From NCBI RefSeq assembly GCF_000613125.1, contig NZ_HG964497.1, positions 1,814,958-1,878,957 on the forward strand: a DNA stretch of 64,000 nucleotides, given 5' to 3'. Below the pieces are notes generated by a model. It saw only the letters and a list, made by a program, of their open reading frames with translations. It was not told the origin of the DNA and did not search any database. This DNA comes from Bacillus sp. EB01. Lineage in GTDB: Bacteria; Bacillota; Bacilli; Bacillales; Cytobacillaceae. Of the stretch, positions 1-6,652 are shown piece after piece (position 1 is the first letter of the stretch; every line of letters starts with the position of its first letter). The position numbers and the translations under genes are program-made.

Positions 1-40
1 TGCCGAAGGAAGAGCAAGTTTAGAGTCAAGGACTCATAAA

Positions 41-74
41 ACAAAAAAAGAATTCGGAGTCATGTCTCCGAACT
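41..74 (-). terminator. Intrinsic terminator
   Basis: A 7-bp stem (TTCGGAG / CTCCGAA, bases 53-72) is followed on the minus strand by a run of T (complement of 43-50). It sits just past the stop of the minus-strand gene ending at 87. Confidence 0.75.
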
Positions 75-86
75 CAGTATATACCA

Positions 87-260
87 TTAGTGAAATCTGT
101 TGCCGTCACCTTGCTCGACACGATTTTTAAAGGCTTCGCGCACAACAAGGAACTCCTCATCGCCAATTGCTTCTTTTGTATGCTTTTCAGTCAAGGTATC
201 CTTAGGAAAGTTTCCAGGATGCCCTTTCTTTTTATGCTCAAAATTTTGGCCGCGGCTCAT
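87..260 (-). CDS. Small hydrophilic conserved-looking protein, function unknown (57 aa)
   Basis: The protein starts MSRGQNFEHKKKGHPGNF and is rich in Lys, Glu and His, with no membrane segment. I chose the ATG at 260 because GAAAGGAG lies 7 bases upstream; an in-frame ATG at 278 has no ribosome site. The gene has its own terminator at 53-72. The size and charge resemble the many small cytosolic or spore-associated proteins of Bacillaceae, but I do not recognise the family by name. Function is not inferred. Confidence 0.7.
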   Translation of the reverse strand: MSRGQNFEHKKKGHPGNFPKDTLTEKHTKEAIGDEEFLVVREAFKNRVEQGDGNRFH

Positions 261-435
261 TAATCGCACTCCTTTCAAAATAGCTTCCGGTCTAGTTTCC
301 CCGAACCTCTTTCAATTATGAGAAGTGAGTGCTTCTGGCAAATTTGAATTAACTAGGCCGGGATAGTGAAAAATGATATACTGTACTTGAAGCAGCCTAT
401 AGTGAAGACCTTAGACCTTTTAAGGAGGAGCTGGA

Positions 436-810
436 GTGGATTTTTTCCAAATCATTTCGGAGGACCGGATTAAGAAGGCTTATGAAAAAGGTGAGTTTGA
501 AAATTTGCCCGGTTATGGCAAGCCGCTGCCAAAGGATGACCTGTCAGGGGTACCGGAAGAGCTCAGAGTGGCATATCGCATGATGAAGAACGCTGGCTAT
601 ACGGAAGAGGAATCAACGCTGCGGCGGGAAATGGCCTCTATTGAAGGATTGATTGCTCGTTGCACTGACGATGAAGAGCGAGCTGCTTTACAAAGAAAAC
701 TGAATCAGAAAATGCTCCGTTTTAACAGTGTTATGTCAAAACGCGGCGGTAAGACGAATTCTTCAATGTTTAAAAACTACACAGAAAAGGTTATGAAAAA
801 ATTGACCTGA
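436..810 (+). CDS. DUF1992 / DnaJ-homologue-subfamily-C-28 domain protein (124 aa)
   Basis: The N-terminal half carries the DUF1992 signature: SEDRIKKAYEKGEFENLPG, then GKPLP. This is the conserved domain also found in the DNAJC28 family, here without a J domain. The role is unknown; the family is small, soluble and widespread in bacteria. The GTG at 436 is the start because AAGGAGGAG lies 7-8 bases before it. The C-terminal half is basic and helical. A terminator at 823-851 ends the transcript, so it is probably monocistronic. Confidence 0.85.
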   Translation: MDFFQIISEDRIKKAYEKGEFENLPGYGKPLPKDDLSGVPEELRVAYRMMKNAGYTEEESTLRREMASIEGLIARCTDDEERAALQRKLNQKMLRFNSVMSKRGGKTNSSMFKNYTEKVMKKLT

Positions 811-822
811 CTATAAAGAGAG

Positions 823-851
823 GGACCAGCCAAAACCAGGCTGGTCCTTTT
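823..851 (+). terminator. Intrinsic terminator after the DUF1992 gene
   Basis: Stem GGACCAGC / GGCTGGTCC with a short A-rich loop, followed by TTTT. Confidence 0.8.
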
Positions 852-865
852 GAGATTTTATTATG

Positions 866-1036
866 TTAAACATCGTTCTTAGCTGGCATTCCATGGTCCA
901 TTTGGTCAACCGATTCCACGGCAACACTTGCTTCCATGGGGACTGCTTTTGGCTTCAATAACCGATCGAGCCAAAATCCGAAAAAAATCATAAATGCAAT
1001 CGGAATCGTATAATTTAATATATGAATGAGCGTCAA
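866..1036 (-). CDS. Small single-pass membrane protein (56 aa)
   Basis: I translated this gene directly on the minus strand. It begins with TTG at 1036, preceded by GGAGGAGGGTTTGGC, a strong ribosome site at the right spacing. The product starts MTLIHILNYTIPIAFMIFFG, giving one hydrophobic segment at about residues 3-25, then WLDRLLKPK and an acidic, Met-rich tail ending PAKNDV. The TTG start and small size make it easy to miss. No family is recognised. A longer frame on the same strand (906-1121) covers it but has no ribosome site. Confidence 0.55.
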   Translation of the reverse strand: MTLIHILNYTIPIAFMIFFGFWLDRLLKPKAVPMEASVAVESVDQMDHGMPAKNDV

Positions 1037-1129
1037 GCCAAACCCTCCTCCACATAATTCGATTAATCCTCTTTATTATGTTGTTTATATTATATTCATT
1101 TAGTTGGCTGAAATCAAACAATAATTCTA

Positions 1130-1550
1130 AATTTTCAAACTACTAATTAAAATAGGTATTTAGTATGGTTATTCTCCTCCCGCCTATAATTGGACATAGG
1201 GCAAAAGGGGGGAGTATAATGGCGGAAAGGAGGTGAAATTGCGTTTTTTGCAGTTAAGTCCCCAACTACTTTATCATTAAATATTTTCTTATAGCCACTG
1301 GCTCACCTTTTGATACCCCATGTTCTTTCCACCAATGATACCTGCAAGGTCACTTCTCCCATTTAGTGAAGATTTTCTACAAATTGATAACAAATAAAAC
1401 GCAAATTTCTCGGCTTGTTTGGCAGTAAAGTTACAAGTACCGCTAAAACACAGAATAGTTTGAAAATTAATTGGCGATTTTTGTATATAATTGGAAAAAG
1501 ATTAATGGATTTTTTGCTGTTTTACAGACAAAAAACAACACCATACTACT
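1130..1550. other. AT-rich intergenic stretch upstream of the riboswitch
   Basis: No supportable gene of ordinary size is present. It holds two overlapping mini-reading frames with very strong ribosome sites at 1219-1280 (listed separately) and an exact GTTCTTT (SinR-type heptamer) at 1322-1328. There is a plausible promoter TTGAAA (1460-1465), an 18-bp spacer and TATATA (1484-1489). Confidence 0.5.
1219..1280 (+). other. Two overlapping mini-ORFs with perfect ribosome sites
   Basis: An AGGGGGGAG lies 4 bases before ATG at 1219, which encodes MAERR and stops at 1236. The codons of that peptide themselves form AAAGGAGGTG, which sits at good spacing from a TTG at 1239 encoding 13 codons and stopping at 1280. 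Two ideal initiation sites for such short frames are unusual. They may be a leader peptide, the start of a decayed toxin-like small gene, or chance. Confidence 0.3.
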
Positions 1551-1567
1551 AAAGAACTATTTATAAT
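1551..1567 (+). promoter_or_regulatory. SinR-type heptamer next to a TATAAT box
   Basis: AAAGAAC at 1551-1557 is the exact reverse complement of GTTCTTT, a form of the SinR operator heptamer GTTCTYT. TATAAT follows at 1562-1567, about 80 bases before the riboswitch. No good -35 is visible for this box. If functional, SinR would repress the transcript that carries the riboswitch and sinI. The heptamer alone is common by chance. Confidence 0.35.
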
Positions 1568-1641
1568 AGTGCCTAGAGCTACTACTTAAGTATGCGTCCG
1601 TGGTAATAGAAACAGACAGCCTTGACTGCTTAAGTACGAAC

Positions 1642-1732
1642 AGAAAAAGGCAAACCGCTTGAAAAGGTGGGACGCAAAGCTTCAGGTCTAATGCGGGAGA
1701 ATTCCGGTGCGATGACGGCTGAGCTGCCTGGA
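1642..1732 (+). promoter_or_regulatory. Cyclic-di-GMP-I (GEMM-I) riboswitch upstream of sinI
   Basis: All landmarks of the class I c-di-GMP aptamer are present in order. P1 is formed by AGGCA (1648-1652) and TGCCT (1725-1729). Next comes GGCAAACC, then hairpin P2 CCGCTT-GAAA-AGGTGG with its GNRA loop. The conserved GGGACGCAAAGC core follows, then the receptor-side TTCAGGTCTAA and hairpin P3 around GCGGGAGAATTCCGGTGC. The aptamer ends about 30 bases before the GTG of a sinI-like gene. A weak AATAC/GTATT hairpin and the ribosome site AGGGGTG lie between, with no strong terminator, so control of translation is more likely than termination. Confidence 0.9.
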
Positions 1733-1760
1733 ATACGAATGTATTTTAGGGGTGAAGACA

Positions 1761-1910
1761 GTGACAGTTGCTGAAAGAGGTTTAGAGAACTTGGATCAGG
1801 AATGGATGGCTCTTATCATGGAAGCAAGAGAGATTGGACTGGGTAAAGATCTGGTGAGGGATTTTTTAAACAAGCATGAAACTGAAATGCTGCAGGCGGC
1901 AGCAAAATAA
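1761..1910 (+). CDS. sinI: SinI-family antirepressor (49 aa)
   Basis: The core LDQEWMALIMEAREIGLGKD followed by LVRDFLNKH matches the SinI helical hairpin, which binds SinR and prevents it from holding operator DNA. The GTG start at 1761 follows AGGGGTG by 6-7 bases. The gene is too short for usual ORF cut-offs. It lies directly behind a c-di-GMP-I riboswitch and converges on sinR, unlike the tandem sinI-sinR order of B. subtilis. SinI family membership is recognised from sequence. Antagonism of the neighbouring SinR is inferred from the family and from the matching LDRDWMKLVKEA segment in that SinR. Confidence 0.85.
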   Translation: MTVAERGLENLDQEWMALIMEAREIGLGKDLVRDFLNKHETEMLQAAAK

Positions 1911-1926
1911 AATTATTAAGATGGAA

Positions 1927-1963
1927 AAAATCCAATGGGGGACAACCCATTGGATTTTGTTTT
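1927..1963. terminator. Bidirectional terminator between sinI and sinR
   Basis: A 13-bp perfect stem, AAAATCCAATGGG / CCCATTGGATTTT, has T runs on both strands and serves both convergent genes. Confidence 0.9.
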
Positions 1964-1985
1964 ATTTACTGGATAGCTGCTAAAC

Positions 1986-2333
1986 TCAGGGCTTATTCGA
2001 ACCGTCATTCCCCTGCTTAATTCTCCATCTATTAAACTCGAGAAACTCCCGGAACTGCTCCTTGGAAACCCCGGAGTCCATTGCCTCTTTTACCAGCTTC
2101 ATCCAATCACGGTCAAGATCATCCCCACCGCTTGCGGGGGACTCATGAATCAACTGATCGACAGAAACGTCCAAAACAGCTGAAATCTTCTCAAGGAATT
2201 GAATAGAAGGATTCCGCTGCAAATTCCGCTCCAGCGAACTGATATACGACTTCGCCACACCTGCCTGCTCCGCAAGCTCTGAAAGCGACATCTTTTTTTC
2301 CATTCGAATCTTCTTTACACGATCACCAATCAT
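1986..2333 (-). CDS. sinR: SinR-family transcriptional repressor (115 aa)
   Basis: Residues 1-60 form a Cro/CI-type helix-turn-helix: IGDRVKKIRMEKKMSLSELA, then AGVAKSYISSLERN. The C-terminal part (LDRDWMKLVKEAMDSGVSKE, then FREFLEFNRW) is the SinI/SinR dimerisation hairpin. SinR is the biofilm and matrix master repressor in B. subtilis, and its length here is typical. It stands alone on the minus strand with its own upstream region and converges on sinI. The ATG at 2333 starts MIGDRVKKIR, as in the family. Confidence 0.93.
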   Translation of the reverse strand: MIGDRVKKIRMEKKMSLSELAEQAGVAKSYISSLERNLQRNPSIQFLEKISAVLDVSVDQLIHESPASGGDDLDRDWMKLVKEAMDSGVSKEQFREFLEFNRWRIKQGNDGSNKP

Positions 2334-2521
2334 AGACGTTCACACACCTTGATTTATATCTTTATTTTATGATAACAAATTGACCTTAAAAGTACCATAC
2401 AAACTATACTTTATCCAGAATATCTACCCTGGGAAATAAGGAAGGATGGCTTAACTTGACGTTTTGTCTCCCGAACCGACGGGAATGGAATCTAAGATAA
2501 CTGAAAAAGGAGCTGTTGAAA

Positions 2522-3037
2522 TTGGCAAAGAAAATTGCATGCCTAATTACAGACATGTTCGAGGATTCCGAGTACACAGAACCAGCAAAAGCATATGTTG
2601 AGGCAGGACATGAGGTATTGAGCATCGGGACTGAAAAGGGAAAGGAAGTAAAAGGCAAACAGGGCGAAGCAACAACAACCATTGATTATAGCATTGACGA
2701 GGTAAATCCAACTGATTATGACGCATTGTTCCTGCCAGGGGGATTTTCACCAGACATTCTTCGCGCGGATGACCGGTTCGTCGAGTTCACAAAAACATTT
2801 ATGGATGAAAAAAAGCCAGTGTTTGCAATCTGCCACGGACCACAGCTATTAATAAATGCTAAAGCGCTCGATGGCAGAACCGTCACTGGATACAAATCAA
2901 TTAAAGTCGACCTCGAGAACGCTGGAGCCAACTACAAAGATGAAGAAGTCGTAGTCTGCGGAAATCAGCTAGTTACCAGTCGCACCCCAGACGATATCCC
3001 TGCCTTCACCCGTGAATCCTGCAAATTGCTTAGCTAG
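2522..3037 (+). CDS. yfkM: DJ-1/PfpI-family protein, YfkM-like general stress protein
   Basis: A class I glutamine-amidotransferase-like fold of the PfpI/DJ-1 family. The nucleophile elbow is AICHGP, with Cys near residue 104, and LPGG lies upstream for the Glu/oxyanion side. It is about 171 residues, like B. subtilis YfkM (general stress protein 18). Family members are proposed deglycases or proteases; the substrate is unknown. Two TTG codons are possible (2516 and 2522). The second gives MAKKIACLITDMFED and better spacing from GGAG. It opens the run of genes ordered as in the yfk region. Confidence 0.9.
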   Translation: MAKKIACLITDMFEDSEYTEPAKAYVEAGHEVLSIGTEKGKEVKGKQGEATTTIDYSIDEVNPTDYDALFLPGGFSPDILRADDRFVEFTKTFMDEKKPVFAICHGPQLLINAKALDGRTVTGYKSIKVDLENAGANYKDEEVVVCGNQLVTSRTPDDIPAFTRESCKLLS

Positions 3038-3048
3038 TATATACAGGA

Positions 3049-3061
3049 GGGGTCAGACCCC
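3049..3061. repeat. GGGGTCAGACCCC palindrome
   Basis: A 13-bp perfect palindrome lies just downstream of yfkM. A related but degraded form (GGTGCCTGACCCC ... CGGGGAGAAGGTGCC) lies at 48194-48234. Similar 'CTGACCCC' sequences recur in intergenic DNA of Bacillaceae. It may act as a terminator stem or as a short interspersed repeat. Confidence 0.4.
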
Positions 3062-3258
3062 TATTTGTAATTATGCCATTCCGTATCCGGAGTGGCATTG
3101 TTTTTTCTATAGATTTGGGTTCTCGTGCTGGTATGTTTATCGACAGGCAGGCTATGCTTTAATTTTTTGGTAAAGAAGGCTACTATAAAGAATGGAAGCA
3201 TTGCCTACTAAGAAACATATAGTAAGTATGAACTGAACTTCGTAAAGGCGGGAATAGC

Positions 3259-4014
3259 ATGATCGTTTTAAAATCGGCACGGGAAATAGACAAAATGAAG
3301 GAGGCTGGCAAGGTGCTCGCGGCCTGCCACCGTGAAATAGCAAAATTAATTAAGCCGGGAATGACAACCTGGGAGATTGACCAGTTTGCAGAGCAGTTTT
3401 TAAAAAAGCATGGAGCTACTCCCGAACAGAAGGGTTATAAGGGGTATGAATTCGCCACTTGTGCAAGCATTAATGATGAGGTCTGCCATGGTTTCCCGCG
3501 TAAGGAGCCGCTAAAGGAAGGCGATATTGTCACCGTTGATATGGTTGTAAATCTGAACGGGGCACTTGCCGACTCGGCCTGGACCTATGCGGTAGGCGAG
3601 GTAAGCGAAGAGACAGGCCATCTGCTTGACGTTACCAAACAGGCATTATATAAAGGAATTGAAGTGGCTGTGCCAGGAGCGCGGATCGGCGACATTGGAC
3701 ACGCCATCCAGACATACGTTGAAGGCGAAGGCCTGGCGGTCGTACGTGAATTCATTGGCCATGGAATCGGCTCAGTCATTCATGAAAAACCGGACGTTCC
3801 CCATTACGGTCTTCCGGGTAAAGGAGCCCGCATAAAGGAAGGAATGGTCTTCACAATCGAACCGATGGTCAACATCGGGACATGGCCAACAAAAATGGAT
3901 CCGAACGGCTGGACGGCACGAACTGTTGACGGAACCTACTCAGCTCAATACGAGCACACTATCGCAATTACAAAGGACGGCCCAGTTATTCTGACCAGCC
4001 AGGACGAAGAATAA
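3259..4014 (+). CDS. mapB: Type I methionine aminopeptidase, MapB-like (251 aa)
   Basis: Removes the initiator Met from nascent proteins. The five metal ligands of the pita-bread fold are visible: D94, D105, H168, E201 and E232. Supporting histidines H77 and H175 are in CHGFP and VIHEKP. The length and the N-terminal MIVLKSAREIDKMKEAGK match the second Bacillus enzyme (YflG/MapB), not the ribosomal-operon copy. The ATG at 3259 follows AAAGGCGGG. It is likely monocistronic, and the downstream region is a tandem repeat, not a gene. Confidence 0.93.
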   Translation: MIVLKSAREIDKMKEAGKVLAACHREIAKLIKPGMTTWEIDQFAEQFLKKHGATPEQKGYKGYEFATCASINDEVCHGFPRKEPLKEGDIVTVDMVVNLNGALADSAWTYAVGEVSEETGHLLDVTKQALYKGIEVAVPGARIGDIGHAIQTYVEGEGLAVVREFIGHGIGSVIHEKPDVPHYGLPGKGARIKEGMVFTIEPMVNIGTWPTKMDPNGWTARTVDGTYSAQYEHTIAITKDGPVILTSQDEE

Positions 4015-4058
4015 ATGGCATCGGAACATATTTAATCAGTATCCGATATGCAACAAAG

Positions 4059-4280
4059 CTTCCTTCGAAATGGTACTGCGAGTACATTTCAATACGGAGC
4101 AAAGCTCAAAATGTCCTGGAAATGGTACTACGAGTATATTTCAATACGTAGACAGGCCCAAAATGTCCTCGAAATGGGTCTTCAAGGACATTTCGATACG
4201 TAGTCAGGCCCAAAATGTCCTCGAAATGAGTCTTCAAGGACATTTCGATACGCAGCAAAACTTAAAATGTCCTTGAAAGG
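4059..4280. repeat. 52-bp tandem repeat, about four copies, with internal dyads
   Basis: The hexamer ATGTCC recurs at 4111, 4163, 4215 and 4267, exactly 52 bases apart, with a partial unit upstream. Each full unit contains AAATGTCCT ... AGGACATTT and the overlapping TCGAAATG ... CATTTCGA, so alternative hairpins can form. Units diverge at scattered positions. A 68-codon frame runs through it (4070-4276), but 52 is not a multiple of three and there is no ribosome site. Confidence 0.9.
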
Positions 4281-4416
4281 TTTCAGCGAGGATAGTCTTA
4301 CGGTGCCAGCTGTCCCAAATCCTCCTTAAGGGGGCAATTTAACAGCATCGGCCCTTACTCGGTCGCTAAGTTTTACACCAATTCCAAGAGCTTGGCGTCG
4401 CTAATCACTTGAATGC

Positions 4417-4450
4417 CAATAAAAAACGAACAGGCCATTGCCTGTTCGTT
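4417..4450 (-). terminator. Terminator of the DUF1128 gene
   Basis: Stem AACGAACAGGC / GCCTGTTCGTT (4425-4450), with a T run on the minus strand (complement of 4417-4424). Confidence 0.85.
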
Positions 4451-4470
4451 ACATCTTCATTGGATACAAA

Positions 4471-4698
4471 TTATTGCTGCTTCCGCAGGTTGCCGAGCTC
4501 TTCGGCTAGCGCCTGCATTTCGCTTGTCGAGAAGTTGTTTTTCCGCATAACCATTTCATAGATTTCCGTCAGTTCTTCATACATATTTTCATCGAAATGG
4601 GAGGACTTGATTGCCCCCAGATTCATTACTTTCAACTTGTCTTTAATTTTCTCAATCATATAGTCAACATTCTCGGCAGATTTTTTTGATAAATCCAT
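4471..4698 (-). CDS. yfkK: DUF1128 family protein, YfkK-like (75 aa)
   Basis: Begins MDLSKKSAENVDYMIEKIKD and ends AEELGNLRKQQ, matching the small all-helical DUF1128 family (YfkK in B. subtilis), whose function is unknown. The ATG at 4698 is preceded by AGGAAGGGTGACGAGG. The longer frame reaching 4812 adds 38 residues unlike the family and was not used. The position between mapB and yfkH agrees with B. subtilis order. Confidence 0.9.
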   Translation of the reverse strand: MDLSKKSAENVDYMIEKIKDKLKVMNLGAIKSSHFDENMYEELTEIYEMVMRKNNFSTSEMQALAEELGNLRKQQ

Positions 4699-4879
4699 CC
4701 TCGTCACCCTTCCTGAAATTCGTAGTTCCATCTTTCCATGAGGATGGAGAATTGTCAACAGCAACCCGCACCCAGGCATGTTTGCCCAATCTTGAAAGCG
4801 GGAAGGATACAAGCAAGAATCAGGGAATACTAAACCTATCTATTATGAAGCAAATTGTATAGAAGAAGGAGAGATTCTA

Positions 4880-5314
4880 ATGGCAGGAACAAGCAAGTTT
4901 TGGAAGTCAATGATGTGGGGGGCGCTTGCAGGTGCGGCAGTCAGCCTGCTCAATAAGGAGACACGCACAGCCGTGATCGATGGTGCCAAGAAAGCTTCTG
5001 ATAATATGGCCTATGCGGTTAAACATCCACGCGAAATCACTGACACCATCCGTGATGCAGCAAAGAAAATCCAGAGCACCGTTGAACAAATGAATGATGA
5101 TATTACCTATATCGCAGGGAAAGTTGACGAACTGCGCGAAACAACCCCGCAATTAGTTGGAATCCTGAAAGAAACAAAAGGCGCCTTTGCCAAGAACGAA
5201 GACGACCGCGAAACTGTTTCAGCCATGCCAGGCGGCGGTATCTCAGGCGCGGATGGCAAAGACCCTATCCTGAGCGAAGTGGTCCTGAAGGAAGCTGATA
5301 CTGTTGGCTCATAA
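4880..5314 (+). CDS. YtxH-like membrane-associated protein (144 aa), position of yfkI
   Basis: Starts MAGTSKFWKSMMWGALAGAA, a short N-terminal hydrophobic Gly/Ala stretch, followed by LLNKETRTAVIDGAKKASDN. This is the layout of YtxH-type proteins: an anchor, then an amphipathic helical region. A flexible acidic tail follows after residue 115. AGAAGGAGAG precedes the ATG. Its stop overlaps the TTG start of the next gene by 11 bases, so the two are translationally coupled. Function is unknown. A link to envelope stress is only inferred from relatives. Confidence 0.75.
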   Translation: MAGTSKFWKSMMWGALAGAAVSLLNKETRTAVIDGAKKASDNMAYAVKHPREITDTIRDAAKKIQSTVEQMNDDITYIAGKVDELRETTPQLVGILKETKGAFAKNEDDRETVSAMPGGGISGADGKDPILSEVVLKEADTVGS

Positions 5315-6191
5315 CCCGGCCCCAACAACGAAAAAGGAAGAAAAAATCGAAAATGTCCGGGGGTTGTTCAGTAAGAACATCTTTAAGCAGCTGCTGCACC
5401 GAATAAAAGAGGATGATTTGCCAGGCCTTTCCGCTCAATTGGCTTACTACTTCCTGCTATCGCTGTTTCCGCTGCTCATTTTCCTGTTAACGCTGATGCC
5501 TTACCTGCCAATACCACAGCGGGACATTCTCGGGGCAATCCAGGATTTTGCACCTCCAGAAGCATTCGCACTAATCGAAAAAAACCTGAACAGCATCATG
5601 GAAAACAGAAGCGGCGGCCTGCTATCCTTGGGTATCATCGGTACCATCTGGTCAGCCTCAAATGGAATTAATGCGCTCGTCCGCGCCTTCAATAAAGCAT
5701 ACAATGTCGACGAAACGAGGTCCTTCATTGTAGCACGCGGGATGTCCATCCTGTTTACATTTGGCATGGTATTTGTCTTTATTATTGCACTTGTACTCCC
5801 GGTGTTCGGGGAAGAAATCGGGAAATTCCTGTTCTCGTTCCTTGGGCTGGATGGAGCATTTATAGTCATCTGGAATCTTATCCGCTGGGCGCTGACACCA
5901 CTCATCCTATTCGGGATCTTCACCATCCTCTACTGGGTGGCACCGAACCTGAAAATGAAATGCAAGTCAGCCATACCAGGCGCCATCTTTGCCACAATCG
6001 GCTGGATTATCACATCGCTTGGATTTTCATTCTACGTCAGCAACTTTGGTAACTATACATCCACCTACGGAAGTATCGGTGGAATCATCATCCTGATGAT
6101 CTGGCTCTATCTGTCAGCATTCATCATCCTCCTCGGCGGCGAAATTAACGCCTTCTATGCCGAAAAATCCAAACAGGACAAAAACTGCTAA
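5304..6191 (+). CDS. yfkH: YihY/BrkB-family membrane protein, YfkH-like (295 aa)
   Basis: The family core is clear: LSAQLAYYFLLSLFPLLIFL near the first membrane helix, SLGIIGTIWSASNGINALVR, a PGAIFATIGWIITSLGFSFYV segment, and a C-terminal GSIGGIIILMIWLYLSAFII. About six membrane helices are expected. Members have been called ribonuclease BN or BrkB, but the true function is unsettled. The TTG at 5304 lies inside the end of the upstream gene, with AAGGAAG before it. A strong terminator at 6234 closes the operon. Confidence 0.9.
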   Translation: MAHNPAPTTKKEEKIENVRGLFSKNIFKQLLHRIKEDDLPGLSAQLAYYFLLSLFPLLIFLLTLMPYLPIPQRDILGAIQDFAPPEAFALIEKNLNSIMENRSGGLLSLGIIGTIWSASNGINALVRAFNKAYNVDETRSFIVARGMSILFTFGMVFVFIIALVLPVFGEEIGKFLFSFLGLDGAFIVIWNLIRWALTPLILFGIFTILYWVAPNLKMKCKSAIPGAIFATIGWIITSLGFSFYVSNFGNYTSTYGSIGGIIILMIWLYLSAFIILLGGEINAFYAEKSKQDKNC

Positions 6192-6233
6192 CTTCTTTTT
6201 TTGAAAAAAGGCAAATGAATTCCAGTCACACTA

Positions 6234-6262
6234 GGTCCGGCCATCAAAGGCCGGGCCTTTTT
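6234..6262 (+). terminator. Intrinsic terminator after yfkH
   Basis: 9-bp stem GGTCCGGCC / GGCCGGGCC, then TTTTT. Confidence 0.9.
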
Positions 6263-6264
6263 AA

Positions 6265-6587
6265 CGGAAAGGCAGAGACGATTCTCGCTTTCCTAATTTT
6301 TGCAATAAATCCAGGTGCGACAGATTGCTTTAACTGCCTATAAAAGTCCGTTGGTTCACCTAAACAATAAGGAAGGATGAAGCCCCACTTTTTTTAGTTT
6401 CACTAACGAATAGACGGGTATCATTTTATAAAATCGGAAAGGTTAGGAGGGGGCCTTTCAGCCTGGTAGTGCCGGGCCAAATGAGCGGATGAATGAAAAT
6501 GTGGTACATACTATTGATGGTCATTCTGCCGGGATCCCGCAAAAAATAATAAGCTACTAGTCCCCAATTGGCCTTAAAGTTTCCTTA
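6265..6587. other. Intergenic gap at the left edge of the glycerol island
   Basis: No gene is supported. At 6489-6560 a 23-codon frame reads MNENVVHTIDGHSAGIPQKI. This loosely resembles the N-terminal motif of proline-racemase-family enzymes (IDxHxxGxP), so the gap may hold a gene remnant. It lacks a ribosome site. An AGGAGGGGG at about 6446 is followed by no frame of note. Confidence 0.35.
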
Positions 6588-6616
6588 TTGAAATTAAACA
6601 ATTTAACTAATATTAT
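6588..6616 (+). promoter_or_regulatory. SigA promoter of glpP
   Basis: TTGAAA, 17-bp spacer, TATTAT, 37 bases before the glpP start. Confidence 0.6.
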
Positions 6617-6652
6617 TATAAGAAGTTAAAGGAAATAAAAGGATGGGAAGAA

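Noticed and set aside
1-40. Possible 3' end of a gene entering from the left edge.
   Set aside because: Two plus frames stop within 40 bases and neither can be preferred.
906-1121. 71-codon minus-strand frame.
   Set aside because: It has no ribosome site and is out of frame with the better supported TTG-start gene at 866-1036.
2440-2460. SigB-like GGGAAA upstream of yfkM.
   Set aside because: The matching -35 is poor (CTTTAT) and the 16-base spacer is too long. General-stress control is expected from the family but not shown here.
4070-4276. 68-codon plus-strand frame.
   Set aside because: It runs through the 52-bp repeat, has no ribosome site, and the repeat unit is not a codon multiple.
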